Shown: positions 1 through 10,590 of the stretch, piece after piece
How the letters are laid out: each line of letters opens with the position of its first letter
Position numbering within the stretch: the first letter of the stretch is position 1
Assembly (NCBI GenBank): GCA_002179805.1
Contig: NAVB01000150.1
Location: 1 to 64,000, forward strand
DNA from: Acanthamoeba lenticulata
Lineage: Eukaryota > Discosea > Longamoebia > Acanthamoebidae
DNA length: 64,000 nt
Direction: 5' to 3'
The notes under the pieces: model-generated
What the model saw: the letters and a program-made list of their open reading frames with translations, nothing else
Databases searched by the model: none
What the model was told of the DNA's origin: nothing
Made by a program: the position numbers and the translations under genes

Positions 1-53
1 TGCTCTCTCAGCGACCAGACCTTCTTCAACTGCACACCATCGAGCTGCCTTCC

Positions 54-875
54 ATGGCTTCTGGATATGTGTTTGCGGCACAACTGGCCGAGAAAGGGTG
101 GCTGTCCCTGCGCCAGTGGGCACACCGAAATGGCTGCCCCTTGGGCAAAAGCACCTGCCACAAGGCGGCCGGGGCGGGCCATCTGGCCGTGCTCCAGTGG
201 GCGCGCGCCAACGGCTGCCCATGGGACAAGACGACTTGCACGGAGGCCGCCAGGGGCGGCCACTTGGAAGTTCTCCGGTGGCTGTGTGTCAACGGCTGCC
301 CATCAGACGAGATGACCTGCGCCGCGGCGGCTGCGGGCGGCCACCTGGCAGTGCTCCAGGAGGCGCGCCAAAACGGCTGCCCATGGGACGAGCGGACCTG
401 CATCGAGGCGGCCAAACAGGGCCATCTTGAAGTGCTCCAGTGGGCATGCCAGAACAACTGCCCGTGGGACAACTCCACGTACGCCTACGCGGCCAGCGAG
501 GGCCACCTCGCGCTACTCAAGTGGGCGCACCAAGAGGGCTATCCGTGGGACAAAGCGGTTTGTTCCTGGGCAGCCTGGGGCGGACACCTTGATGTGCTCC
601 AGTGGGCCCGCGCCAATGGCGGCCCGTGGGAAGACACGTGCACCTTTGCCGCCAAACAAGGTCATTTGGAGGTGATCAAATGGGCTCGCGCCAACGGCTG
701 CCCGTGGAACCGGATCACCTGTGCCTACGCCGCCATGGGCGGCCATCTGGACGTGCTCCAGTGGTTGCGTGCCAACGGCTGCCCGTGGGACGGAGGGACG
801 ATCGTAGCGGCGACCCAAACTGGCCACACGGACGTCGCTGAGTGGGCTCGCGCCAATGGCTGTCCCAGTCCATGA
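54..875 (+). CDS. Ankyrin-like repeat protein (5' end possibly outside the window)
   Basis: About nine tandem units of roughly 27 residues, each with the pattern GHLxVLQWARxNGCPWD followed by xTCxxAA, fill almost the whole protein. This divergent ankyrin-like repeat class is common in Acanthamoeba, oomycetes and giant viruses, and is taken to mediate protein-protein contacts. The ATG at 54 gives 273 residues, but the same frame is open upstream to the window edge, so the true start may lie outside or in an earlier exon. No F-box or other domain is visible in what is present. The stop is followed by an A-rich stretch with AATAAA at about 985. Repeat assignment is seen directly; the function is inference. 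Confidence 0.8.
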   Translation: MASGYVFAAQLAEKGWLSLRQWAHRNGCPLGKSTCHKAAGAGHLAVLQWARANGCPWDKTTCTEAARGGHLEVLRWLCVNGCPSDEMTCAAAAAGGHLAVLQEARQNGCPWDERTCIEAAKQGHLEVLQWACQNNCPWDNSTYAYAASEGHLALLKWAHQEGYPWDKAVCSWAAWGGHLDVLQWARANGGPWEDTCTFAAKQGHLEVIKWARANGCPWNRITCAYAAMGGHLDVLQWLRANGCPWDGGTIVAATQTGHTDVAEWARANGCPSP

Positions 876-1060
876 AAGGCTATCGGCCCAGACGAGGCGT
901 GGGGAAGCAAGGGAGGAAGATATCGTTCAGGGAACAAACAGCAAACTTGAGACAAACATTCCCGCAAGAAAAAGAAAAAGAAAAAAATAAACAATATCTC
1001 ACATCTTGCAAACAACTGGTGCACGCGTGACATGGCTCACCTAGCTGAGGAGTTTGTGGA

Positions 1061-1581
1061 TTGAGGGAGCTCGCTACGTGGATCAGCCACCAGAGTCACC
1101 CACGCCACGTTTCCTTCTTACCTGACAAGTTTCTGCTGAAAGGCTGGAGGCCTCCAGCCTGCAGCTCGACCAACCTCTCAGTCGACGGCAGCTTCATCAC
1201 CACTATCCTCCTCGATCGTCTCAGCCACGACACTGTTGAGGCTGAAGGCGAAGAGTTGATCTGGCCAGAGGGTGATCATTCGTCGGGCCAGGCTTGTGTT
1301 TCGCGTGAACGTGCGCAAGCTTGCACAGCTCGCGGCGGTTCGTGCTGGCTTTTGTGCTCGACGAGCGGCTTGTTGGCGTCAACCCGCCGCCCTGGTGCCT
1401 CCCGTCAACGACTGACATCGAGCACCGCTACGCGCTCAAAGTCGCCCTTCGCAAGGCGGGGTTCTGGGTGGCCTCCACTGCCGAGGAGGCCCTTATCGAG
1501 CCCATCGTCCTCGACTCGCCACAACTGCTCCTCGACGACGACGAGAAGAAGAAGAAGGAGGACAACAATGGAAGCAAGTAG
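1061..1581 (+). CDS. Uncertain multi-exon hypothetical gene
   Basis: The last 80 or so residues (about 1329 to 1581) look coding: VGVNPPPWCLP, then an amphipathic stretch HRYALKVALRKAGFWV, then an acidic-lysine tail ending NNGSK. Upstream, two other frames also look coding (VEAEGEELIWPEGDHS in one, RLVFRVNVRKLAQLAA in the next). Candidate acceptors end at 1268 (CCAG) and 1328 (ACAG). I could not join them into one convincing model without a frame change near 1335. It may be a multi-exon gene, a gene with a sequence error, or a decaying gene. I do not recognise the family. Confidence 0.25.
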
Positions 1582-1681
1582 TTGACATTTTATTTATTTA
1601 TTTATTTATTTTTATTGAAGAAAACGTCTTTTTATGTACAGCTTTGTGCATTGGTGGAAGAGGAAGAGGAGTCGCGGAGGG

Positions 1682-2936
1682 TCAAGCGAGGACGCTCTTC
1701 TTGAGGGCCTGGGCCAGGCCCCGCTTGCCGCGGTGGACGAACGTGACGGCCTCGCCCTTGCCCAGGAAGCAGTAGGGGTACATCCGCATGTCGGGGCTGC
1801 CCCGTAGGACCTCGATCCGCGTCTGGATCTGCAACCTGTTCTTGTAGAAGTAGAGAAACGACGACGGTGAAGAAGAAGAAGAAGAAGAAGACGATGACGA
1901 GCCCTTGGTGTTGGAGCCGGGGGTAACCGGGGCGAGGACGAGGAGGATGCCGAGGGTGTCACCCTTGTGCCACCGCGGCAGCTTCTTCTCGGCCAGGAGC
2001 GAGCCCCGCACGTAGACGTTGCCGTCGTTGTACCACCCGATACCGTGGTCCTTGGCCGTCCACCCGCTCAGGTACGACCGCGTCGTGTCGATCCCACTGG
2101 CGTTGGCAATCGTTGGAGGTCAGCGCAAACACAGAACAAAAGCGCTTGCGGGGGGCAAGTAGTGGAAGTAGTGTAGCAGGTTCGTACTCGTTGGCGATGC
2201 CAAAGGCCTGGTAGGTGGCGGCGGGCTCCTCGTCGATGCGCACTTCAAAGTAGTGCATGCCCTGGTTGACGCCGCGCGAGCCACGGACCGGGCAGTAGCT
2301 CGAGAGATGGCACTTGGCCGAGAGGCCGCCGTTGCTGAGCGTGATGTGGTCGTGCTTGGCCATTTCGTCCCAGCCCCACCTGCTCACACCAGTCAGTGCG
2401 GCGACAGATAAAGAAGAAGAGGAAGAAGAGGAGGATTGTACCTGTAGACGCGTTTGTAGGTTTCGAGGGCCGGTTCGTCCGTGTTCTGGGCGGTGATGAC
2501 GCCAAAGTCGCGTTCGATCAGCTGTCTCCAGACCTTGCTGTCTGCCGCTACTGTTCGCAGGTGCGAGCAGACCTGTTGTTGTCGTAGTCATCAGTTGTCG
2601 TCACCATGGGAGCGTCTTGTGTTCAAGAGGCAAACGAAGGCCAGCCTCCCAGGTTCATAAAAGTCTAATGTTCCCACCCCGCGGAACAAATCTAATAATG
2701 ATAATCTTCAGAAATGGGGACAACTGGCGCACCTCCTGAAGGCGACATAGATCGGTGTGCACAAGATATCCGCAGATCTCGACAAGGATCTCTGGCGGAA
2801 GGCTCAACAAGTCTTCGAGATGTGAAGAACCGAGGTTGAACGTCAGTGTTGCCATTCCCGCTTTTGCAATACTGCCCAACGCAACAGCCTCGCCACACCA
2901 CTTGTCTTGCTGCTTCACGACCAGCGTGTCCGCCAT
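1682..2936 (-). CDS. F-box and SPRY domain protein
   Basis: Four exons can be joined: 2733-2936, 2442-2572, 2188-2379 and 1682-2096, with GT..AG introns; the total is 942 nt (313 residues). An N-terminal F-box (LPPEILVEICGYLV, near residues 45-60) is followed by KVWRQLIERDFG. A SPRY domain follows (HYFEVRIDE, FGIAND, GIGWYNDGNVYVRG, KGDTLGILLV), interrupted by a serine run. This architecture (compare FBXO45/FSN-1) acts as an SCF ubiquitin-ligase substrate receptor, with SPRY binding the target. The start chosen is the first in-frame ATG; an upstream TTG-containing extension was ignored. It is divergent from the importin-alpha gene, sharing roughly 260 bp of upstream sequence. Confidence 0.8.
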
Positions 2937-3194
2937 TCTCACTCTTCCCAGCACTCGACTCTTTGCCTGTGTACACAACTGCTTTATCGGTCTTCCTCCT
3001 CGCAACCCCCCCCCCCTGTTGCTCCGGGTAATAGGCTCGAGATGCCGGGCGAACGGTTACAGTTCTTCTGCGGAATCTTGTTTACTGTGGACAAGCGCAT
3101 TCCTGAAATTTTACGCCCTCAAAATATTCCTGTAAGGCAAACGAAAGCTTAGCCGTGTAATTTAGGGCGTTGCGGGATTATTTTTCTCGCGACA

Positions 3195-4695
3195 ATGATG
3201 AGCGCAGAACAGCTAAACGAGCTGGCAGCGCAGGTGAGGGGCAGCGACCTGCGACAGCATCTTACGGCCGTGTCGCAGTTGCGCAAGTTGCTCTCACTTG
3301 AGACCAACCCGCCCATCAATGAAGTGATCGCCGTCGGCGTGGTGCCCCCCTTAGTGCAGTTCCTTGCCAACCATTCGACGCCTATGCTCCAGTTCGAAGC
3401 CGCGTGGTGCCTCACCAACATCGCGTCGGGCACGTCCGCCCAGGCGCACGCGGTCGTCGAAGCAGGCGCTGTGCCTCTCCTCGTCCAGCTTCTTGCGGCA
3501 GCGACAAACGATGATGTTCGCGAACAGGCCGTGTGGGCCTTGGGCAGCCTGGCGGGCGATTCGCCTCCGCTTCGAGACTATGTTCTGCAACAGGGCGCCC
3601 TCCCGCCACTCCTCGCCGCAGTGACCGAGGCCAGCAAACTGTCGCTCCTGCGCAACGGCACCTGGAGCCTGTCGAACCTGTGCCGTGGCAAGCCGCAGCC
3701 CAACTTCGAGCTCGTGAGGCCCGCGCTGCCCACACTTGCGCGTCTCATCTACGCCAACGACGACGAGGTGTTGGCCGACGCCTGCTGGGCGCTCTCCTAC
3801 CTCGCTGATGGGCCCGACGACAGGATCCAGGCGGTGATCGAAGCCGGGGTCTGTCGCCGTCTCGTCGAACTCCTCATGTACAAGCTGCTGTTCTCCACTT
3901 GTGTGCTTGACCTTCCCTCAAAATGTTGACCGTCGGTGCGTGATGATGCGTCTTGTCCAAAACAGGCACGTCCAGGACAGTGTCAAAGTACCTGCTCTCC
4001 GCGCTGTGGCCAACGTAGTCACGGGGGACGATACGCAGACACAAGTCATGCTCAACGTCGGTGTCCTGTCCCATCTGCACTTTCTTCTGCACCATCGCAA
4101 GAGGAGCGTGCGCAAGGAGGTGTGTTGGGCCATCTCCAACATCACCGCTGGCCCAACCCCCCACGTCCAGGCCGTCATCGACGCCAACATCATCCCGCAG
4201 CTCATCCATCTCCTCCGTGGTGATGGGGAGGGAAGCAGGCAGGCGACGAGCGGCTTCCAGCTGACTTCAGAACTGGAAGTGCAGACGGAGGCCGCTTGTG
4301 CTCTCGGAAACGCCATCGGCAGTGGCAAGCCGGTGCAGGTGCAGTACATCCTGGCTCAGGGCTGTGTGCAAGCCTTGTGCCAGTTCTTGTCCCTCGCAGG
4401 CAACCGCCACAGCGCTGTTCTCGTGGCGCTGGAAGCGCTCGACAACGTCCTCCAGGCCGACTCGACGTCCGGCTCGAAGCAGCTCATTGAAGACGTGGGC
4501 GGGCAGGCTCTGATCGAGCAGCTCCAGGCCTCGAGCAGCAACGACGACGTGCAGGCCAAGGCGGCCCATATCCTGTCCACCTACTATGGCTTACAGGTGG
4601 CCGAGCGTGACGACATGGAGGACGACCTTGGCCCAACAACAGAGGCAAGCACCCCGCCATTCACGTTTGGTGCTTTTCGTTCGGCGCTGCCCTGA
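3195..4695 (+). CDS. Importin-alpha-like ARM protein lacking the IBB domain (copy 1)
   Basis: Exons 3195-3877, 3966-4219 and 4271-4695 give 1362 nt (453 residues). The second intron is only 51 nt, a multiple of three without a stop, so it can be misread as coding; removing it restores the consensus LLRELEVQTEAACAL. The protein is almost entirely armadillo repeats with the W..N ladder of importin-alpha (WCLTNIA, WSLSNLC, WAISNIT); in one repeat the Asn is replaced (WALGSLA). It begins about 15 residues before the first ARM repeat. The Arg-rich importin-beta-binding domain that normally opens this family is absent, and the divergent neighbour leaves little room for it. NLS-cargo binding is likely; recruitment of importin-beta is doubtful. 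Confidence 0.85.
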
Positions 4696-4828
4696 TCCCT
4701 CGGATCACGTCTTGAAATGCACACAATCGAGTGCTGTTGAGCGACCCCTAGGGGCCCTATGAATTCTTTTTGTTGTAGGCCCTTCCTTTTGCCAGAGACA
4801 GGCAGAGGCACGAAGCAAAAGATAAAGA

Positions 4829-4946
4829 GGATACGACACGGTGGATTCCCGGGTGGTCGCCCACCCCAGTACTAACACCGCCTGGCGCAGCTTAACTTCG
4901 CTGTTCGGATGGGAAGCGGTGCTTTCTGCGCAGTATGGCCGTATCC
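4829..4946 (-). rRNA. 5S rRNA: 5S ribosomal RNA (copy 1)
   Basis: On the minus strand the 118-nt segment begins GGATACGGCCATACUGCGC and ends with the complementary GTCGTATCC, giving the closed helix I. The internal CCCATCCGAACAGCGAAGTTAAGC is the universal 5S loop B / box A region. The 3' end is followed on the minus strand by TCTTTATCTTTT, a Pol III terminator. It differs from copy 2 at one internal position. Confidence 0.96.
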
Positions 4947-5022
4947 ATCATTATTACATTTATATGCCGGTGTGACCGCCTCCACGTTTGCTCTGCGGTG
5001 ATTGGGCATCGCCTGCGCCATC
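4947..5022 (-). promoter_or_regulatory. Conserved 5' flank of 5S copy 1
   Basis: These 76 bases immediately upstream of the 5S start match the flank of copy 2 (6872-6947), with 7 differences counted by eye and no gaps. The block contains CATATAAA (about 13-20 bp upstream of the transcript) and a GC-rich part containing CGCAGAGCAAACGTGG on the minus strand. Identity ends abruptly at 5022. An external Pol III control element or recent duplication could both explain it. Confidence 0.6.
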
Positions 5023-5231
5023 TGTAAAGGGTGATGACTACAACATCAATGCCATTAACAATTCTATCTTACAACAATGAGGACACGCGTGTATCCATTC
5101 ACAGGTTTGTTGTATTGTTGTGTTACATTGGGTTGGCCGGCAACGGTTGAAAAAGCCAAGTTGTATACAAGTTGATGTTGTTGTATTTACTGGAGAGACA
5201 GATTACAGGGCTGCCAAGGCGACGTAGTCAC

Positions 5232-6614
<1,383 letters not shown>

Positions 6615-6753
6615 CTACCGCAATCCTCTTTTCACCAAAAATAAAAAAGGACAAAAAAACTAAGGGGCAAGCGGTCTACCGCCCCAACAAGGGATGATGT
6701 GCAGGCAAAGAGAAAGAAAGAGAGGGAGCGAAGCAAGCAAAAGAAAAGGAGGA

Positions 6754-6871
6754 GGATACGACACGGTGGATTCCCGGGTGGTCGCCCACCCCAGTACTAG
6801 CACCGCCTGGCGCAGCTTAACTTCGCTGTTCGGATGGGAAGCGGTGCTTTCTGCGCAGTATGGCCGTATCC
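6754..6871 (-). rRNA. 5S rRNA: 5S ribosomal RNA (copy 2)
   Basis: This is a 118-nt near-identical copy of the 5S gene at 4829-4946 in the same orientation (ACTAGCACC here versus ACTAACACC there, plus strand). The 3' flank on the minus strand is TCCTCCTTTTCTTTTGC, containing T-runs that can end Pol III transcription. The copy starts about 150 bp upstream of the actin CCAAT elements, so a Pol III and a Pol II unit are closely packed. Confidence 0.96.
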
Positions 6872-6947
6872 ATCATAATAACGTTTATATGCCGCTGTGA
6901 CCGCTTCCACGTTTGATCTGCGGTGATTGGGCATTGCCTGCGCCATC
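6872..6947 (-). promoter_or_regulatory. Conserved 5' flank of 5S copy 2
   Basis: This 76-base block directly upstream of 5S copy 2 aligns without gaps to the flank of copy 1 (4947-5022). It includes CATATAAA close to the start and the conserved minus-strand GATGGCGCAGGC at its far end. Downstream of the two 5S genes there is no comparable similarity. Confidence 0.6.
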
Positions 6948-7025
6948 AGGTCCAGCAACCTGAACATTTTAACATGGAATTGATTTTCTTGTGTAAAAAA
7001 AAGAAGAAAAAAAAAAGCACCAAGC

Positions 7026-8768
7026 TCAGGGCAAGTGCTGGAGGAGCACGCGACGCATGTTGCCGCCCATGACCAGCAGCACCTCGTCGGGCGTGAAGCC
7101 GACCTCCAGGAGGCCGTTCGTGATCTGCACCAACTGCGACGTGTCGAACGGCGTCGTCACCGTCCCGTCAAAGTCGCTGCCCAGGCCAACGTGCTCCACA
7201 CCCACGAGATCCCTGCTCGTCCCGTTCGTTCAGCAACGAAAATAATTAATACAAAAATTAATGGGCACGAATTATTTGATTTTTAAAAAAAGAAGATAAA
7301 GGAACGAAAAAGGTGGGAAAAGGGCGTACTTAATGTACTTGATGGTCTTGATGATGCCCTCGAGCTCAGTCTCGCCGCAGATGGCCGGGCGGAAGTAGGC
7401 CACCCCCATCACACCGCCCGAGCGGGCGATGCCCTTGATCTCCTCGTCGCCCAGGTTCCGCTGGTTGTCGCACACCCCACGCACGCCTGACGTGTTTCCC
7501 ACCCATCCACCCAGCCGTCAGCGCCGTCGCTGCATCTCCCATGCGATCGAAGCCACCAACAACAACAGCATCGAGACGCGGTGACGCACCCGTGTGCGAA
7601 CTGAGGATGGGCCGCGATGCAATCTCGAGGAGCTCGAGGATGGCGCGCTGCGAGGCGTGCGCGACGTCAACAAAGATCTTCTTGGCCTCCATGCGCGCCA
7701 CCACCTCGCGCCCGAACGGGGTCAGCCCGCCCTTGGCCTTGCCGTGCGCGCTCCCTGTAAATATTCATAAATAGATAAATAAAATACAATTAATTATTTG
7801 AAAATTATAAAAATTTGAAACGAGTACCAGAAAGGTCGTTATCAAAGAAGTGGGCGAGGCCCATCATGCGCACGCCGGCGTCGAAGAAGACGTCGACGTT
7901 GGTGATGTTGCCGTCGAGCGCGTGGAGGCCCTCGATGCCGAGCACGGCAGCCACCTTCCGACGATCGGCCTCGCGCGCGCTGATGAAAGCCTCGAGCTCC
8001 TCGCGGCTGCGCACGAGGCGGAGGGTGTCGTTGGAGCGCCGGACAAGGTCGTGCAGGTTACGCGCCTGGAAGAGGGTGCGGGCCGCGTTGCTCCCGAGCG
8101 CCTCCCAGCCCCAACCCTACACGAAAAAGAAGAAGAAAGTAGTGATGATGATTGTTGCATGTTTGGGGGGAGGGACAAAGAAGTGGCGCACCTCGACGGC
8201 GACCTTGGGGGTGAGCTTGTCGAGGGCCGGGTGGGGCGGAGCATGGTTGGACTCGAAACTTTGGCCGTAGGGCACGCTGGTCACGATGGTAAACATCTGT
8301 AGCGCGACGTTGCCCTCCTGCAGGCGAGGCAGATCGACGTGCGCCCACTCGTTGCGACGGAAGAAGTCGCGCTGGGGCCACAACAGCGTATCCGCGTGCA
8401 TGTCCACCACAAAGGCCCTCCTGTGCAGCTCTGGATCACGCAAGATGTAAGTTGCTTGTGCAATCAATTTATCGCATTTTGATCCAAGTACCGTGGGCAC
8501 GAGAGGCGATGGCAGGCGACGGCACTTTGTGGATGGTGTTGAGGCCCACGTCAACGAGCATGGGTCCAAGGGCCACGAAGGTGCCCAGGGCCACCGCGAA
8601 CACCAGCGGCCCGGCCACGGTCGTCCACCGCACCGATCCACGACCGCCGAGAAGAGATCGCAGGAGCGGGCGCAGAGAGAGTACGCACCACACGAAGGAA
8701 AGAGCAAGCGCGAGGCCCAGCGCTCGCAACGCCCACTCAAACAAGTTTGCCCCAAGGTACTTCTCCAT
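7026..8768 (-). CDS. Membrane dipeptidase (peptidase M19 family)
   Basis: Six exons (8492-8768, 8192-8430, 7828-8116, 7754 down to 7590, 7330-7486, 7026-7212) sum to 1314 nt, 437 residues. The catalytic part shows M19 zinc-site motifs: DMHADTL near the start, AVLGIEGLHAL (bridging Glu), DVAHAS, ILSSHTG and the C-terminal VGLGSDFDG. Renal dipeptidase relatives cleave dipeptides with a binuclear zinc centre. Before the catalytic domain are two hydrophobic segments (ALGLALALSFVWCVLSL and GPLVFAVALGTFVALGPML). This suggests N-terminal membrane anchoring rather than the signal peptide plus GPI anchor of the mammalian enzyme. The 5' end lies about 80 bp from the tRNA-Met gene. Confidence 0.88.
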
Positions 8769-8850
8769 GCTGGGCGTGCTTGTGTTTGTGATTTTTATTT
8801 GATTTTTTTTTTTTTTTTGTGTTTTTGGTCTTATCTTTTCCCAGAGGTTG

Positions 8851-8923
8851 GGGATGTTGGTGTAAAGGGCAGCACACTGGTCTCATAATCCAGGAGTACG
8901 GGTTCAATCTCCTGTACATCCCG
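8851..8923 (+). tRNA. trnM-CAU: tRNA-Met (CAT), elongator type
   Basis: The acceptor arms GGGATGT and ACATCCC pair perfectly. The D stem is GTGT/GCAC. The anticodon arm CTGGT-CTCATAA-TCCAG carries anticodon CAT with the T-T closing mismatch typical of eukaryotic elongator tRNA-Met. The T arm ACGGG/CCTGT leaves an 8-base loop, one more than usual, which lowers confidence in full function. A TTTT terminator follows at 8927-8930. Confidence 0.75.
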
Positions 8924-9010
8924 CAGTTTTGAAGAGGCACAAGACTAGCACTGGTGTGTGTGGCCACCACACTTACAGGCCATCTCTCCAGGTTCTATCT
9001 GCTACAGCCG

Positions 9011-10452
9011 TCAGGGGAGCGCGGTCCGAAAAGCACCAAACGCGAACGGGTCGGTCGCCCCTGCAGTTGGGCCAAGGCCACCCTGTGGACCGCCGTAGGC
9101 CTCCTCCATGGCGTCACGCTGCACCACCTGGACACCAAAATAGGTGGACAGAATCTTGGCCGCCTTGGCTTGCGTCTTGTTGTCGTCGTTGCTGCTCGCT
9201 TGAGCATAGAGCTGCTCGATCTTGGCCAGCCCGCCCACGGCTCGAAGCAACTCGGCCAACTGAGAGGTGCCGAGCGACGAACCAACTCGAAGAACGTTGT
9301 CGAGCGTGTCCAGCGCCACGCTGCAAAGGTCATCGGCCACAGACAAGAGGCCGCACATGGCTTGCACACAGCCCTGAGCCACGACGTACTGCACCTGTTC
9401 TGGACTGCCGCAGTTGGTGGCGTTTTCAAGGGCATACGCGGCCTCCTTCTGGGTCTCCTTATCGCCGCTGAATGAGCTTCGGGATGACGTTGGCTTGGAT
9501 GACGGACTGGATGTGGTGGACCGGGCCAGCGGTGATGTTGGAGATGGCCCAACACGCGTCCTTGCGCACGGCCCTCTTGCGATGGTTCATCAACGCGATC
9601 AGACAGGGAAGGACGTTGCAGTCGAGCAAGACTTGCGTGTGCGTATCGTCCCCTGACGCGATGAAGCCCACCGCACGCACAGCAGGCGTTATCACATGGG
9701 CCTGGTGATGCCTAAGCATACACGCACAAGGTCAGCACCGGTTCGCAAATGTTAAAGTGCAGCATACGAGACACGTACATGAGTAGCTCGACGAGACGGC
9801 GACAGACTCCAGCTTCGATCACCGCCTGAATCTGGTCTTCCGGCCCGTCACTGAGGAAGCACAGCGCCCAGCAGGCGTCGGCCAACACCTCGTCGTCGTT
9901 GGCGTAGATAAGACGCGCAAGTGCGGGCAGCACGGGCCTCACGAGCTCGAAGGCGGGCTGCGGCTTGCCACGGCACAGGTTCGACAGGCTCCAGGTGCCG
10001 TTGCGCAGGAGCGACAGTTGGCGGGTCTTGGTCAGGTTGGCGAGGAGTGGCGGGAGGGCGCCCTGTTGCAGAACATAGTCTCGAAGCGCAGGTGAATTGC
10101 CCGCCAGGTTGCCCAAGGCCCATACGGCCTGTTCGCGAACATCATTGATTGATGTTTCCTTCAGAAGCTGGACGAGGAGAGGCACAGCGCCTGCTTCGAC
10201 GACCGCGCGCGCCTGGTCGGACGTGCCCGACGCGATGTTGGTGAGGCACCACGCCGCCTCAAACTGGAGCATAGGCGTCGAATGGTTGGCAAGGAGTTGC
10301 ACCAAGCGGGGCACCACGCCGACGGCGATCACTTCATTGATGGGCAGGTTGGTCTCAAGTGAGAGCAACTTGCGCAACTGCGACACAGCCGCAAGTTGCT
10401 GCGAGTCGTCCAGCCCCTGCGCCAGCGCAGCCACGCCTTGAGCGCTTTGCAT
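9011..10452 (-). pseudogene. Importin-alpha-like ARM gene without IBB, frameshifted (copy 2)
   Basis: Exon 1 (9781-10452) and exon 2 (from 9711 down) share the exact intron position of copy 1, after CRRLVELLM. The ARM ladder is clear (WCLTNIA, WALGNLA, WSLSNLC, WAISNIT). After NVIPKLIQ the frame runs into a stop at 9459-9461. The rest of the protein (GDKETQKEAAYALENA through GAFRTALP) continues in the next frame from 9466, with one unpaired base at 9467. Relative to copy 1 several bases and about three residues (HLL) are missing here. No GT..AG intron can repair it without deleting conserved helices. As in copy 1, no IBB domain precedes the ARM repeats, and only 138 bp separate it from the upstream gene. 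Confidence 0.75.
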
Positions 10453-10590
10453 CTGGTTTTGGAAGGGTCCTGGCTTATAAAATGGTCCCTTTTGGGCTCA
10501 AGTTTCCCTGCTGTCATGTGTAGTTTCTTGGAAGTTTTTTGAGTTTTTTTTTTTTTTCATTTGTTTTTTATTATGTTTGTTTGCGTTCGT

